Below, piece after piece: positions 25,971-36,104 of a DNA stretch of 41,657 bases. Source of the DNA: Marinobacter sp. (GTDB lineage: Bacteria > Pseudomonadota > Gammaproteobacteria > Pseudomonadales > Oleiphilaceae). Location of the stretch: the NCBI GenBank assembly GCA_014762755.1, contig JABURI010000092.1:1-41657 (forward strand), in the 5' to 3' direction. Position numbers and translations under genes: made by a program. The notes under the pieces were generated by a model that was not told where the DNA came from, did no database searches, and saw only the letters and a program-made list of their open reading frames with translations. Numbering within the stretch: the first letter of the stretch is position 1; each line of letters opens with the position of its first letter.

Positions 25971-27164
25971 GTGCAGCACGCAACGGATTTGCTACTGATT
26001 GGTGGTACTTTATTGCTGGCGCTGGCCGCCCATGGCCTGGGTCAGAAGATTCATGTGCCGCGGGTTACCCTGTTGTTGCTGCTCGGGGCCGTGTCCGGGC
26101 CGGACATGCTTGCCCTGCTACCTGAGGATACCGACCATAGTTTTGCCCTGATTACCCAGCTGACCCTTGCCATGGTTGGTTTCCTGCTTGGTGAGCGGAT
26201 GTCGGTCAAGAATCTGGCTGAAGGTCGGGAAGCGCTGATCCTCAGCCTTGCGGTGACTCTGGTGACCGCAGCCACGGTGGCCCTGGCTGTGTGGCTGATT
26301 ACGGGCAACGGTGCCGCGGCGCTTCTGCTGGGTTCCATTGCCACCGCGACCGCACCGGCCGCCACCCTGGACGTGCTCCGGGAGGCCGGGGCGCGGGGCC
26401 CCCTGACTCGGCTGGTGTACCAGGTAGTGGCCATCGATGACGCCTGGGGCGCCATTCTGTTCAGTCTTTCCCTGGTCATCGTCGGCCTGTTGGCCGGCAA
26501 TACGCACTCCGGCACCGCCACTCTGATGCACGGTTTCACCGAGGTCGGCGGATCGATTGTGCTCGGGCTCTTACTGGGATTGCCCATGGCCTGGCTGACC
26601 GGCCGACTGAGACCGGGGGAACCGATGTTGCTGGAATCCGCCGGCTTCGTTTTCGTGGCGGCCGGCCTTGCCGGACTGCTCGGACTGTCCTACCTGCTGA
26701 CCTGCATGACTTTGGGGGTGGTGGTTGCCAACAGGGCCCGCCACCATGTCCGCCCCTTCCGCTCCATTGAAGGGGTTTCCGAGCCCTTCCTGGCACTGTT
26801 CTTCTTTATGGCGGGATACCAGCTTGAGTGGTCCGCTCTGCCTACCCTCGGCGCGCTGGGCCTGGCCTATGTCGGTGCCCGGATCGTCGGCCGCCTGGCA
26901 GGGGGCCAGATCGGTGGCTATCTGGCCGGTTCGGACCACCATACCCGCAAACGCATCGGCGCCTGCCTGATGCCGCAGGCCGGTCTCGCACTGGGCCTTG
27001 CGCTGGTGGCTACGGACCGGTTTCCGGAAATGGGCTATGTCCTGCCGCTGGTCATCGGGGCCACCGTGATATTCGAGCTGGTCGGGCCACCACTGACTCT
27101 CATTCAGCTGCGCCGTGCCGGCGAAACCGGCAAGGGCTTTGAAGAGGAACCGGACGAGGACTGA
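25971..27164 (+). CDS. CPA2-family cation/proton antiporter
   Basis: 397 residues with about 12 helices, from GTG 25971 with AAGGGG upstream. Seen: the N-terminal HGLGQKIHVPRVTLLLLLGAVSGPDML typical of KefB/CPA2 membrane domains, the TATAPAATLDVLREAGARGPL unwound-helix region, the ion-binding pair in VAIDDAWGAILF, and LMPQAGLALGLALVA. No TrkA/RCK domain follows, so it belongs to the short membrane-only type. Likely Na+(K+)/H+ exchange; the ion is not determinable. Cotranscribed with ybaK. Confidence 0.88.
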   Translation: MQHATDLLLIGGTLLLALAAHGLGQKIHVPRVTLLLLLGAVSGPDMLALLPEDTDHSFALITQLTLAMVGFLLGERMSVKNLAEGREALILSLAVTLVTAATVALAVWLITGNGAAALLLGSIATATAPAATLDVLREAGARGPLTRLVYQVVAIDDAWGAILFSLSLVIVGLLAGNTHSGTATLMHGFTEVGGSIVLGLLLGLPMAWLTGRLRPGEPMLLESAGFVFVAAGLAGLLGLSYLLTCMTLGVVVANRARHHVRPFRSIEGVSEPFLALFFFMAGYQLEWSALPTLGALGLAYVGARIVGRLAGGQIGGYLAGSDHHTRKRIGACLMPQAGLALGLALVATDRFPEMGYVLPLVIGATVIFELVGPPLTLIQLRRAGETGKGFEEEPDED

Positions 27165-27174
27165 CGGCAAGGCA

Positions 27175-27211
27175 ATAAAAAACCCGGAGCAGCTCTGAGC
27201 TGTCCGGGCTT
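27175..27211. terminator. Bidirectional terminator between the antiporter and icd genes
   Basis: Stem CCCGGAGCAGCTC / GAGCTG-TCCGGG (27183-27208) flanked by A8 on the left, which is a strong T-run for the minus-strand isocitrate dehydrogenase transcript. On the plus strand the following tract CTTCTTGCT is weaker. Confidence 0.85.
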
Positions 27212-27259
27212 CTTGCTCTCAGCTGGCCGGAGCAGTTGCCCGGCCATCCTCCCGAGGGA

Positions 27260-29503
27260 TCACTTCACGGATGCACGGGCATCCTCGAGGATCTTGTTAA
27301 GGGTCTTGCTCGGCTGCATGACCTCGCAGACCTTCTCCATCGGCGGGTGGTAGTAGCCACCGATATCGGCCGGATGACCCTGAACCACGGTCATCTCCTC
27401 CAGGATCTTGTCCTTGTTCTCTTCCAGCTGTGCGGACAGCCTGGTGAAGAACTCCTTCAGATCCTTGTCCTCATCCTGCTTGGCCAGCTCTTCCGCCCAG
27501 TAACGGGCCAGGTGGAAGTGGGAACCACGGTTGTCCAGCTCGCCAGTCACACGGGACGGGGACTGGTTGTTCTCCAGCAGGCGCTCGGTGGCCTTGTCCA
27601 GGGTCTGACCCAGCAGACGGGCACGCTCGTTGTGCTGCTTCTCGCCCAGTTCGTCCAGGGACACAGCCGTAGCCAGGAACTCACCCAGGGAATCCCAGCG
27701 CAGGTGGTTTTCCTGGATCAGCTGCTGTACGTGCTTCGGCGCGGAACCACCGGCACCGGTCTCGTACAGGCCACCGCCGTTGAGCAGCGGCACGATGGAC
27801 AGCATCTTGGCGCTGGTACCCAGCTCCAGGATCGGGAACAGGTCGGTCAGGTAGTCACGCAGGACGTTACCGGTCACGGAGATGGTATCCAGACCGCGGA
27901 TCAGGCGCTCCATGGTCCAGCGGATGGCGCGGACCGGAGACATGATGCGAATGTCCAGGCCTTCGGTATCGTGATCCTTCAGGTAGGTCTCGACCTTCTT
28001 GATCAGCTGGGCGTCGTGGGCGCGCTCATCGTCCAGCCAGAATACCGCCGGCATGCCGGTGGCACGGGCACGACTGACCGCCAGCTTGACCCAGTCACGG
28101 ATCGGCAGGTCCTTGGTCTGGCAGGCGCGCCAGATGTCACCCTGCTCGACGTTGTGCTCGGTCAGCACGGTGCCATCTTCCGCCACGATGCGAACAATGC
28201 CGTCTTCCTTGATCTCGAAGGTCTTGTCGTGGGAGCCGTACTCTTCGGCTTTCTGGGCCATCAGACCGACGTTGGGCACGGTACCCATGGTGGTGGGATC
28301 GAAAGCACCGTGGGTCTTACAGAAGTTGATCACTTCCTGGTAGATGGTGGCGTAGGTGGACTCCGGCATCACCGCCTTGGTGTCCTTCAGCTTGCCGTCA
28401 CGGGCCCACATTTTACCGGAGTTACGGATCATCGCCGGCATGGAGGCATCGACAATCACGTCGCTCGGTACGTGCAGGTTGGTGATACCTTTGACGGAAT
28501 CGACCATGGCGATTTCCGGACGGTGCTCGTAGCAGGCGTGCAGGTCTTCCTGGATCTGTTCCTGCTTGGACTCCGGCAGCTGCTTGATCTTCTCGATCAC
28601 CGAAGACAGGCCGTTGTTGGGGTTAACACCAATTTCCTGGAACAGTTCGCCGTACTTGTCGAACAGCTCCTTGTAGAAAACCTTCACCGCGTGACCGAAC
28701 ACGATCGGGTGGGAGATTTTCATCATGGTGGCTTTCACGTGCAGGGAGAACATGACGCCGGTCTTCTCGCAGTCTTCGATGGCATCTTCGAAGAACTTCA
28801 CCAGGGCCTTCTTGCTCATGAACATGCCGTCGAGCACTTCGCCTTCCTGCAGCGGAAGGTCGGACTTCAGGACGGTCTGCTCGCCTTTCTTGTTCTCGAA
28901 CACGATGCGGGCGTTGGTGGCCTTGTCCAGGGTCACGGACTGCTCGCTGGAGTAGAAATCGCCACCGCGCATGTGCGCAACGTGGGTGCGGGAGGCGGGG
29001 CTCCACTCACCCATGGAGTGCGGGTGCTTGCGGGCGAAGGCCTTGACCGCGGTCGGGGCACGACGGTCAGAGTTACCCTCGCGCAGCACCGGGTTGACGG
29101 CACTGCCCAGAACCTTGGCGTAGCGGGACTGGATTTCCTTCTCTTCGTCGGTTTTCGGGTGCTCGAGGTACTCAGGCACCTTGTAGCCCTGCTCGTTCAG
29201 TTCCCGGATGGCTGCCCGAAGCTGGGGAATGGACGCAGAGATGTTCGGCAGTTTGATGATGTTGGCGTCCGGATCCTTGGTGTACTCACCCAATTCAGCC
29301 AGGGCATCCGGAACCCGCTGGTCTTCCTCGAGGTAGTCGGGGAACGCTGCCAGGATACGCGCCGCGAGAGAGATATCACTGGTTTCGAAGTCGATACCAG
29401 CCGGCTTGGCGAAGGTTTCCAGGATAGGAAGCAGTGACCGTGTCGCGAGGGCGGGAGCCTCGTCGGTCAGTGTGTAGACAATCTTGGCTTTGGATGATGT
29501 CAT
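27260..29503 (-). CDS. icd: Monomeric NADP-dependent isocitrate dehydrogenase
   Basis: TCA-cycle enzyme, isocitrate to 2-oxoglutarate with NADP. 747 residues from ATG 29503 (GAGG 6 nt upstream), matching the ~740-residue monomeric IDH-II class, unrelated in length to the homodimeric form. Diagnostic segments: [96 protein letters not shown] and [56 protein letters not shown]. All appear intact. Its position just after the 3HB operon is separated by a 450-nt gap with its own promoter region. The 733-codon plus-strand ORF over it is a shadow. Confidence 0.96.
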   Translation of the reverse strand: MTSSKAKIVYTLTDEAPALATRSLLPILETFAKPAGIDFETSDISLAARILAAFPDYLEEDQRVPDALAELGEYTKDPDANIIKLPNISASIPQLRAAIRELNEQGYKVPEYLEHPKTDEEKEIQSRYAKVLGSAVNPVLREGNSDRRAPTAVKAFARKHPHSMGEWSPASRTHVAHMRGGDFYSSEQSVTLDKATNARIVFENKKGEQTVLKSDLPLQEGEVLDGMFMSKKALVKFFEDAIEDCEKTGVMFSLHVKATMMKISHPIVFGHAVKVFYKELFDKYGELFQEIGVNPNNGLSSVIEKIKQLPESKQEQIQEDLHACYEHRPEIAMVDSVKGITNLHVPSDVIVDASMPAMIRNSGKMWARDGKLKDTKAVMPESTYATIYQEVINFCKTHGAFDPTTMGTVPNVGLMAQKAEEYGSHDKTFEIKEDGIVRIVAEDGTVLTEHNVEQGDIWRACQTKDLPIRDWVKLAVSRARATGMPAVFWLDDERAHDAQLIKKVETYLKDHDTEGLDIRIMSPVRAIRWTMERLIRGLDTISVTGNVLRDYLTDLFPILELGTSAKMLSIVPLLNGGGLYETGAGGSAPKHVQQLIQENHLRWDSLGEFLATAVSLDELGEKQHNERARLLGQTLDKATERLLENNQSPSRVTGELDNRGSHFHLARYWAEELAKQDEDKDLKEFFTRLSAQLEENKDKILEEMTVVQGHPADIGGYYHPPMEKVCEVMQPSKTLNKILEDARASVK

Positions 29504-29609
29504 TTTCGTCCTCAGGCTATTGGGTGGGTTCAGGACGGTCATTGCAGGGTCAGGCGTCTTTTGGACGTCCGGCCTGTGCCATGACTGATTTAGGAACTTT
29601 TGATAGACC

Positions 29610-29654
29610 TACTAAGATACCATTTTTTCGTAATTTTTGGTTACGATCTTAGTA
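29610..29654. promoter_or_regulatory. AT-rich inverted repeat upstream of icd
   Basis: TACTAAGAT and ATCTTAGTA (9 bp, perfect) spaced 27 bp apart, with nested ACCA...TGGT, in the AT-rich part of the 451-nt gap before icd. It is a likely control region for icd; the binding protein is unknown. Confidence 0.4.
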
Positions 29655-29756
29655 TTAGAACGGACTAAAAATGCCGGATCTTCGGTTACAGGACGATGAA
29701 ATGGCGGGAATTTACGAAATTTTCTAACATTATGAGTTTTATAACTTTGGAGTGAC

Positions 29757-29865
29757 GCGGCGTGGGAAGGGGCGCCCGAAACCCGCTCCTTCGGCACGTC
29801 CCTGTGACGCTTGAGCTCCGCCATCCATGGCTCCGCACAGTTTCGGGCGCCCCTTCCCACACCGC
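29757..29865. repeat. 109-bp inverted-repeat element (26-bp arms)
   Basis: Two 26-bp arms with one mismatch (outer GCGG.GTGGGAAGGGGCG..., inner ...GCGCCCGAAAC) enclose a 57-nt loop that itself holds a GCCAT-CC-ATGGC hairpin. The arms are so alike that both strands carry an ORF starting MGRGARN. It lies between the end of the acetoacetyl-CoA synthetase gene and the icd promoter. It is far longer than a terminator needs and has no U-tract; it could be a REP/MITE-like element. I could not find a clear target duplication. Confidence 0.7.
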
Positions 29866-29955
29866 TTGGCAGACTGCACAGTTAACACCAAAGCGCCCCA
29901 AAAACCCCTTTTCTGAACGCCAGTTTGTCAACAATCCACCGGCTATCCAGTCAGA

Positions 29956-31947
29956 TTATTCCGCCGGCAGCAGGTTCGCCTCAGCCAGTCGCTCCCGGAT
30001 CTGGTCCAGGGCTTCCGGGTTGCCCAGGGCATCCCGGTTGTCCGCTTTTTTCGAGCCGTTGATCAGCCGGGCCACCGCCAGCTCCACCTTCTTGCCGCTA
30101 CGGGTGTAGGGGATGTCCGGCACCTGGACGATGTGTTTGGGCACGTGCCGGGGGCTGGCGCCTTCGCGGATTCGGGTTTTGAGCTGTTTTTGCAGGTCGT
30201 CGGTGACGTCCTGGCCGTCGGCGGGGACGACCAGCAGGACGACTTCCACGTCACCTTCGATCTGGCGGCCGACCACGAGGCTGTCTTTGACCTCGGGGAT
30301 GGTTTCCACCTGGCGATAGATTTCGGCGGTGCCGATGCGGACGCCGCCGGGGTTGAGGGTGGCGTCGGAGCGGCCGTAGATGATGGCGCCGCCGTGTTCG
30401 GTGAACTCGATGAAGTCGCCGTGGGCCCAGACCCCGGGGAAGGTGTTGAAGTAGGCGTCTTGGTAGCGCTCGCCGTTCGGGTCATCCCAGAAACACACCG
30501 GCATGGAGGGCATCGGCTGGCGACAGACCAGTTCGCCGCGGCCGTCGCTGACCGGTTGGCCGTCGTCGCCGTAGGCAACGGCGTCCACACCGAGGAAGCG
30601 GCACTGGATTTCGCCCCGGCGTACCGGCAGCAACGGGGTGGCGCCAACGAAGCAGCCGCAGATGTCGGTACCGCCGGCGATGGAGCCAAGCAGGACGTTC
30701 GGGGCGCCGTCGGTGTAGACCCAGTCGTAGTCTTCCGGCAGCAGCGGTGAACCGGTGGAAAACACCACGCGCAGGTGGCTCTGGTCCAGGGTTCTGGCCG
30801 GCTGCAGTTCGGCTTTGCGGCAGCCCGCGATGAAACGGGCGCTGGTGCCGTAGTGGGTGACCCGCTCTTTGGCTACGGTTTCCCAGAGGAAGTTGAGGTT
30901 CGGGTAACCGGGGGAGCCATCGACGGTGATGACGGCGGCACCGGTCAGCAGGGCCGAAGCCTGCCAGTTCCACATCATCCAGCCACAGGTGGTGAAGTAC
31001 AGGAAGCGGTCTTCCGGGCCGACGTCACCGTGCAGCATCAGTTCCTTGGCATGATTAACCAGCAGACCGCCGGCACCGTGAACGATGCACTTGGGCTTGC
31101 CGGTGGTGCCGGAGGAGTAAAGGATGTAGACCGGATGACTGAACGGCAGCGGAGTGAAGCTCGGCGCCTGGCCGGCACCGGCTGCCAGGGCGTCATCCCA
31201 GGTGGTGACGAGGGGGCCGGGGATGGGGGCCTGGTCCGGCAGCTGCTGGACACTGACCACACACCGGAGGGAAGACAGGCCGTCGATCAGTCCGGCAAAG
31301 TCCAGCTGGCGGGCGAAGACCTTGCCGCCATATCCGTAACCGTTCACCACGATCAGCGCCGCCGGTTCAATCTGGCCGAAACGGTCGAGGATGGCACCAA
31401 TGCCGAAGTCCGGTGATGCCGAGCTCCAGATCGCACCCATGCTGGTTGTGGCGAGCATGCCCACCAGGGCTTCGTAGCCGTTGGTAACCACCCCGGCTAC
31501 CCGGTCGCCCTGACCGATGCCCTTGCTGCGCAGGAAGGCTTCGAGAGCGCCGGCGTCGGCTTTCAGTTCGGCGTAGGTCTTGCGCAGTACCGGGCGGGTT
31601 TCGCAGTAAGCCACCACGGCCTCGTGGCCGGCATGGTCACCGTCCGCCAGCCGCAGCAGGTTGGCGGCAAAGTTCAGCTTCATGCCCGGGAACCACTCGG
31701 CGCCGGGCATTTCCCGCTTGCCCAGCACCTTGTCCGCGGGGGTGTCGCAGACCAGGCCACAGTAGTCCCAGACCTTCTGCCAGAAGGTGTCGAGCTCGGT
31801 GATCGACCACTGGTGCAGGGCATGGTAGTCGGCAAACGGACCGAAGCCCTGCTGTTCCAGCCAGGCCTTGAATCGGCCCATGCGGGAGTGTGTCAGGGTG
31901 TCTTCCGTGGGAGACCAGACTACCGGTGATTGTTCTTGATTGCTCAT
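29956..31947 (-). CDS. aacS: Acetoacetyl-CoA synthetase
   Basis: Activates acetoacetate with ATP and CoA; acetoacetyl-CoA then goes to thiolase (not in this window). 663 residues, the normal length. N-terminal ACAS-type signature ([38 protein letters not shown]), AMP-binding motif [42 protein letters not shown], and the C-terminal ATP/lysine motif [30 protein letters not shown] is 4 nt before ATG. Last gene of dctPQM-bdhA-aacS, 16 nt after the dehydrogenase, so it completes conversion of 3HB to a CoA ester. Confidence 0.95.
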   Translation of the reverse strand: MSNQEQSPVVWSPTEDTLTHSRMGRFKAWLEQQGFGPFADYHALHQWSITELDTFWQKVWDYCGLVCDTPADKVLGKREMPGAEWFPGMKLNFAANLLRLADGDHAGHEAVVAYCETRPVLRKTYAELKADAGALEAFLRSKGIGQGDRVAGVVTNGYEALVGMLATTSMGAIWSSASPDFGIGAILDRFGQIEPAALIVVNGYGYGGKVFARQLDFAGLIDGLSSLRCVVSVQQLPDQAPIPGPLVTTWDDALAAGAGQAPSFTPLPFSHPVYILYSSGTTGKPKCIVHGAGGLLVNHAKELMLHGDVGPEDRFLYFTTCGWMMWNWQASALLTGAAVITVDGSPGYPNLNFLWETVAKERVTHYGTSARFIAGCRKAELQPARTLDQSHLRVVFSTGSPLLPEDYDWVYTDGAPNVLLGSIAGGTDICGCFVGATPLLPVRRGEIQCRFLGVDAVAYGDDGQPVSDGRGELVCRQPMPSMPVCFWDDPNGERYQDAYFNTFPGVWAHGDFIEFTEHGGAIIYGRSDATLNPGGVRIGTAEIYRQVETIPEVKDSLVVGRQIEGDVEVVLLVVPADGQDVTDDLQKQLKTRIREGASPRHVPKHIVQVPDIPYTRSGKKVELAVARLINGSKKADNRDALGNPEALDQIRERLAEANLLPAE

Positions 31948-31963
31948 CCGTCTCTCCTGAGTG

Positions 31964-32743
31964 TTACTGCATATGCCAGCCGTGACTGACCACGATGGAC
32001 TGGCCGGTCAGTGCAGCGGACGGGAAGGCGGCCAGGTGAACGGCCAGCTCCGCCACGTCTTCCAGGGTGGTGAATTCCCCGTCCACAGTGTTCTTCAACA
32101 TGACTTTGCTGATCACTTCCTGTTCGGAAATGCCCAGCTCTTTGGCCTGTTCCGGAATCTGTTTGTCCACCAGGGGCGTGCGCACGAATCCGGGGCAGAT
32201 GATGTTGCTACGCACCCCGTGCTCGGCACCCTCCTTCGCCACCGCCCGGCAAAGCCCCAGCATGCCGTGCTTGGCCGCCACATAGGGCGCCTTCAAAGGG
32301 GAGGCTTCCAGCGAGTGCACCGAGCCCATGTACAGCATGGTGCCACCGCCGCTTTCATACATGTGCTTCAGTGCCGCGCGGGTCACCAGGAATGCGCCAT
32401 CGAGATGCACATTCATGACCTTACTCCAGTCGGAATAAGCAAGCTTGTGCACCGGGTCGATGTGCTGGATACCGGCGTTCGCAATAGCGATATCCAGACC
32501 ACCCCACTGTTTAACCACATTATTGACGTTTACGTCAACTGCATCCTCATCGGTGACATCCATTTCAAGCGCGATGGCCGTGCCTCCGGCCTGCTCAATG
32601 GCAGTCACCGTTTCCTGCGCAGTCTCCAGTGTCAGGTCTGCCACGGCGACTTTGGCACCTTCTCGACCATAAGCTTCGGCGATGGCCCGGCCAATACCCC
32701 GGCCGGCCCCGGTAATCAGGGCAATCCGATTTTCCAGACGCAT
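31964..32743 (-). CDS. 3-hydroxybutyrate dehydrogenase (SDR family)
   Basis: Oxidises (R)-3-hydroxybutyrate to acetoacetate with NAD. 259 residues from ATG 32743 (AAGGAG 8 nt upstream; the track's extra 16 codons overlap dctM). Short-chain dehydrogenase motifs: [19 protein letters not shown] (cofactor), [13 protein letters not shown] (NAG), [24 protein letters not shown] (Ser, YxxxK) and the C-terminal VSHGWHMQ. The motifs [10 protein letters not shown] and the [25 protein letters not shown] lid are typical of 3HB dehydrogenases. It could in principle be another hydroxyacid SDR, but the gene next door (aacS) fits only 3HB. Suggested name bdhA/hbdH. Confidence 0.9.
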   Translation of the reverse strand: MRLENRIALITGAGRGIGRAIAEAYGREGAKVAVADLTLETAQETVTAIEQAGGTAIALEMDVTDEDAVDVNVNNVVKQWGGLDIAIANAGIQHIDPVHKLAYSDWSKVMNVHLDGAFLVTRAALKHMYESGGGTMLYMGSVHSLEASPLKAPYVAAKHGMLGLCRAVAKEGAEHGVRSNIICPGFVRTPLVDKQIPEQAKELGISEQEVISKVMLKNTVDGEFTTLEDVAELAVHLAAFPSAALTGQSIVVSHGWHMQ

Positions 32744-32756
32744 TGTTGTTTTCTCC

Positions 32757-34121
32757 TTAATCGTAAGCCACGCTCGGCAGCCAGGTTGCAATCTCCGGTA
32801 CCAGGAAGACGATCGCCAGTGCTGCCAACTGAATGATGATGAACGGCACCACGCCCCGGTATATATCCGTCACCTTTATTTCCGGCGGCGCCACCCCTTT
32901 AATGTAGAACAGTGCGAAGCCAACCGGCGGCGTCAGGAACGAAGTCTGCAGGCACATGGCGAACAGGATAGTGAACCACACCAGATCAAAACCGAGCTGC
33001 TGCACTACCGGAGCCACCAGGGGCAGGATGATCAGGGTGATCTCGACCCAGTCCAGGAAGAAGCCCAGCAGGAAGACACCGAACAGGATGGCGAGAACCA
33101 CACCGTAAGGCCCGAAAGGCAGCCCAAGCAGGGCGTCTTCAATTACCCGGTCGCCGCCCAGACCGCGCAGAACAACAGAGAACGCCGTTGCACCCAGGAA
33201 GATGGCAAAGATGAACGCAGCCGTTCGGGTGGTCTGCTGCATGGAGGAGTTGAGCACGTTCAGGTTCAGGCGACCTGACATCAGGGCCAACAGCAGAGCG
33301 CCCAGTGCGCCCACACCGGATGCCTCCGTTGGCGTTGCAATACCTGCAAAGATCGACCCCAACACGCCCAGAATCAGCGCGGCGGTCGGCACAACGGCCT
33401 TGGCCACGTCCCAGACAACACTCCAGCTCACTTTTTCAGTGCCCGCCGGCACCGGTGCAATGTTCGGTTGCAGCATGGGACGGATGATGGCGTAGGCAAC
33501 GTACATGGCGCCCAGCATCAGGCCGGGAAAGAATGCGCCCATGAACAGATCACCGACGGATGCCTCGGGAACCGCCAGGCGGTCAGCCATCAGCACCAGC
33601 ATGATGGAAGGAGGAATCAGAATACCCAGGGTCCCGGTGGCACAGGCCGTACCAACGGCAAATCCCTTGTCGTACTTGTTCTCCATCATTACAGGCAGGG
33701 ACAGCATGCCCAGCAACACCACAGAGGCACCAATGATGCCAGTAGTCGCAGCCAGCAGTACGCCAATGACAATCACGGTTACTGCGTAGCCGCCGCGAAC
33801 GGCGCCAAATAGCTTGACCATGCTGTTCATCAGACGCTCAGCCACACCGGACTGGTCCAGCATGATGCCCATGAAAATAAACATGGGCAGGGCCACAAGG
33901 GTCTCGCTACTTACCACCTTCCATATTCGTTCGGGAACAAGCCCCATCGAAGACGGATAATCAAACCAGAGATTGGCACCGAAATTCTCAACAGCAACAA
34001 CACCGACAACGGTCCAGATAACCGCGGTGCCACCCAGCACCCACGCCACCGGATAGCCGGTCATCAACAGCGCCCCGAAGGTGAGGAACATGCCGATTAC
34101 GAAAAGGGTTTCAAGCTCCAT
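32757..34121 (-). CDS. dctM: TRAP transporter large permease (DctM)
   Basis: Membrane subunit carrying the Na+-coupled translocation path of a TRAP transporter. 454 residues, about 12 helices, with the DctM patterns [86 protein letters not shown], and [18 protein letters not shown] near the C-terminus. Its ATG shares a base with the dctQ stop. In the 3HB operon the cargo is most likely 3-hydroxybutyrate (inference). TRAP substrates are usually small carboxylates, which fits. Confidence 0.94.
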   Translation of the reverse strand: MELETLFVIGMFLTFGALLMTGYPVAWVLGGTAVIWTVVGVVAVENFGANLWFDYPSSMGLVPERIWKVVSSETLVALPMFIFMGIMLDQSGVAERLMNSMVKLFGAVRGGYAVTVIVIGVLLAATTGIIGASVVLLGMLSLPVMMENKYDKGFAVGTACATGTLGILIPPSIMLVLMADRLAVPEASVGDLFMGAFFPGLMLGAMYVAYAIIRPMLQPNIAPVPAGTEKVSWSVVWDVAKAVVPTAALILGVLGSIFAGIATPTEASGVGALGALLLALMSGRLNLNVLNSSMQQTTRTAAFIFAIFLGATAFSVVLRGLGGDRVIEDALLGLPFGPYGVVLAILFGVFLLGFFLDWVEITLIILPLVAPVVQQLGFDLVWFTILFAMCLQTSFLTPPVGFALFYIKGVAPPEIKVTDIYRGVVPFIIIQLAALAIVFLVPEIATWLPSVAYD

Positions 34122-34759
34122 CAGGACGCATCCTCTTTCTTGTTCTCACCGGACTCGACCCGGATTGGCTTCGGAAAGCCGAAAAGCAGGGCAGTGACTT
34201 TGAGCAGACGGGACAGGGCCGCGATAATAAGGAGCACAAAAGACAGTGCCAGAATGCCCTTGAGGATCCAGCGATACGGAAGCCCGGCCGGCGCCTGGCT
34301 GGTCTCGCCCTGTTCCCAGGAACTGATGGCGTAGGGGATCATTTCGTAGACTGCCAGTCCGAGAAACGGCAACAGCAGGAACACCAGACCGAACAGTTCA
34401 ATCCAGGCCTGGCCTTTGAGCGACAGGCGTTCATGGATCACATCCACCCTGACATGATCATCGGTTACCAGGGTATAGCCCAGTCCCAACAACCAGCCCG
34501 CACCAGCCAGATGCCACTGGACTTCCTCCAGAGTCACCGAACCCATACCAAAGGCATAACGACCCACCACTGCGTAGATGATCACACCGGTGACCACTAC
34601 CCAAAGCCAGGAAGCGCTCTTGCCTATTGCAGAAATCACAGCGTCCAAAGCCCGGCTGAGCCGGGTGGTCGGAAACTCCGTGTGATGATGAATAAATTGA
34701 CCGGCGTCCGACGCCGATGCATGGACATCGGGCGGTGAGCCTTTATCAGACACTGCCAT
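34121..34759 (-). CDS. dctQ: TRAP transporter small permease (DctQ)
   Basis: 212 residues, four helices after an unusually long hydrophilic N-terminus of about 45 residues (MAVSDKGSPPDVHASASDAGQFIHHH). Core pattern EEVQWHLAGAGWLLGLGYTLVTDDHVRVDVIHERLS is the DctQ signature. RBS GAGGAA is about 8 nt before ATG. Separated from dctP by 116 nt containing two hairpins, and fused translationally to dctM by a one-base overlap. Confidence 0.92.
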   Translation of the reverse strand: MAVSDKGSPPDVHASASDAGQFIHHHTEFPTTRLSRALDAVISAIGKSASWLWVVVTGVIIYAVVGRYAFGMGSVTLEEVQWHLAGAGWLLGLGYTLVTDDHVRVDVIHERLSLKGQAWIELFGLVFLLLPFLGLAVYEMIPYAISSWEQGETSQAPAGLPYRWILKGILALSFVLLIIAALSRLLKVTALLFGFPKPIRVESGENKKEDAS

Positions 34760-34797
34760 ACATGAGTTCCTCGTTCAGAAAGCCTGTCGTGAAACAA

Positions 34798-34855
34798 GGA
34801 TGGCCCCGCAGGGCCATCCAGACTTGATCAGTGAACACCGGAACTGTTTCCGGTG
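34798..34855 (-). promoter_or_regulatory. Two hairpins between dctP and dctQ
   Basis: GGATGGCCC-CGCA-GGGCCATCC (34798-34819) and CACCGGAA-CTGT-TTCCGGTG (34836-34855), both perfect, neither followed by a U-tract. Such intercistronic stems after binding-protein genes commonly stabilise the upstream message or cause partial termination, so that DctP is made in excess. Confidence 0.65.
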
Positions 34856-34875
34856 CCCAGGGTCAGACCCGAACC

Positions 34876-35928
34876 TCAGAGGTCCGCCGGAACATAGGCG
34901 CGGGTATCCCACACCTTGTAGGATTCCATGAACTCCTGCTGGCTTTCGTATACACGCTTGAAGTCGGCATCCTTGGACGCTTCTTCCTCAAGTACTTCCT
35001 GGGTGACTTCCTGCAGCTTCAGCAGAACCTCGCGGGGAATCTGGTCGGCCTGAACGCCCTTGTCCTGGAACTCGGCCAGAACCTTGCCGTTCTTGTACTC
35101 GCCTTCGGCCAGACCACGGGTGGTGGCCGCCGTGCAGGAAGCCTCAACCAACGCCTTCTGGGCTTCGGTGGCGCGATCCCACTCGTCCTGGTTGATCAGC
35201 ATGTACTGGGCGGTGAACTGCTGGTGCCAGCCCGGGAACAGGTTGTACTTGACGACCTGATTGAAGCCCAGGATCTGGTCAATGGCGGGCATGGAGAATT
35301 CGGTGGCATCAATGGTGCCTTTTTCCAGCGCCTGGTAAAGCTCGCCGCCGGGCATCATGGTGACAGACGCACCCAGTTTTTCGAGGACCTTGCCACCCAG
35401 GCCAGCAAAACGGATCTTCAGGCCTTCGTAGTCTTCCAGTGTTTCGATAGGCTCGGCGTACCAACCTGCCGTTTCTGGTCCGATGATGCCGCACAGCTGT
35501 GCGTGCACATTGAAGCCCTTGTTGGCATAGGTTTCCTGAAGCAATTCATGACCACCACCGAAGTAATACCAGCCAATGTAGGCCGGTGGCTTCATGCCAA
35601 ACGGCACGGCGGCAAACAATGGAATCGCCGGCACCTTGCCCTGGTCGTAGCCGATCCAGGTATAACCAGCGGATACCTTGCCGTCCGAGACAGACTGCAG
35701 GATATCGAACGGCGGAACCAGCTTGCCGGGCTCATAGACACGGACCTGGATGCTGCCATTGGAAGCGGTGGTGAGATTATCTGCGACCCAGGCTGCGGGG
35801 GAGCCGAGGCCCGGAAGGTTGGTAGCGAAGGCTACGGGCATTTTCCAGCGCAGATCGTCGGCAAACGCGGAGCCCGTGGTAAGAGCGATCGCACCGGCCA
35901 CACCAGTGAGAGCCTTGAAAAGTTTCAT
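34876..35928 (-). CDS. dctP: TRAP transporter substrate-binding protein (DctP)
   Basis: Periplasmic ligand-binding protein, 350 residues from ATG 35928 (AAGGAG 8 nt upstream); earlier codons in the track lie in the leader. Signal peptide MKLFKALTGVAGAIALTTGSAFA, then the DctP fold: LRWKMPVAFATNLPG, a conserved Arg near LKIRFAGLGGKVLEKLGASVTMMPGGELYQALEKGTIDATEFSMPAIDQ, and PGWHQQFTAQYMLINQDEWD. This subgroup (IDATEFS, mid-size ligands) binds hydroxy- and keto-acids. First gene of the 3HB uptake and degradation operon, preceded by a sigma-54 promoter and three operator repeats. Confidence 0.93.
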   Translation of the reverse strand: MKLFKALTGVAGAIALTTGSAFADDLRWKMPVAFATNLPGLGSPAAWVADNLTTASNGSIQVRVYEPGKLVPPFDILQSVSDGKVSAGYTWIGYDQGKVPAIPLFAAVPFGMKPPAYIGWYYFGGGHELLQETYANKGFNVHAQLCGIIGPETAGWYAEPIETLEDYEGLKIRFAGLGGKVLEKLGASVTMMPGGELYQALEKGTIDATEFSMPAIDQILGFNQVVKYNLFPGWHQQFTAQYMLINQDEWDRATEAQKALVEASCTAATTRGLAEGEYKNGKVLAEFQDKGVQADQIPREVLLKLQEVTQEVLEEEASKDADFKRVYESQQEFMESYKVWDTRAYVPADL

Positions 35929-35959
35929 TGGCAAGTCTCCTTGCATTGTTGTTGTGTAT

Positions 35960-36086
35960 GGCCCTGCGGAATACCGCTGTGGAGGGCCTGATCTGAGTAG
36001 GTCAGACAACGCAGGAACAGACAGACGAAGGTGAAAGTCCGGGTCCAACAATGGGGCGTCAGTCTTGTTGTCTGCGTTGTTCTGAC
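35960..36086 (-). promoter_or_regulatory. Structured 5' leader of dctP
   Basis: The predicted leader (about 165 nt) can fold into a long stem between TGCGTTGTTCTGAC (36073-36086) and GTCAGACAACGCA (36001-36013), one bulge, followed by a GGCCCT/AGGGCC hairpin with inner GCGG/CCGC (35960-35988) just before the RBS. Both are seen as inverted repeats; any control role is inference. Confidence 0.5.
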
Positions 36087-36104
36087 GTCCTGCAGCCAAG
36101 GCAT

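Noticed and set aside
27236-29437. 733-codon plus-strand ORF opposite icd
   Set aside because: It lies wholly antisense to the clear icd gene; composition (His/Gly/Gln-rich) is that of a mirror frame in high-GC DNA.
29762-30109. Pair of ORFs starting MGRGARN on both strands
   Set aside because: They arise because the start lies in the two arms of the same inverted repeat; no RBS or coding signal.
34836-34855. CACCGGAA-CTGT-TTCCGGTG as another copy of the regulator's operator
   Set aside because: Half-sites are in the opposite order (CCGGAA...TTCCGG rather than TCCGG...CCGGA) and it lies inside the operon, so it is taken as an mRNA hairpin.
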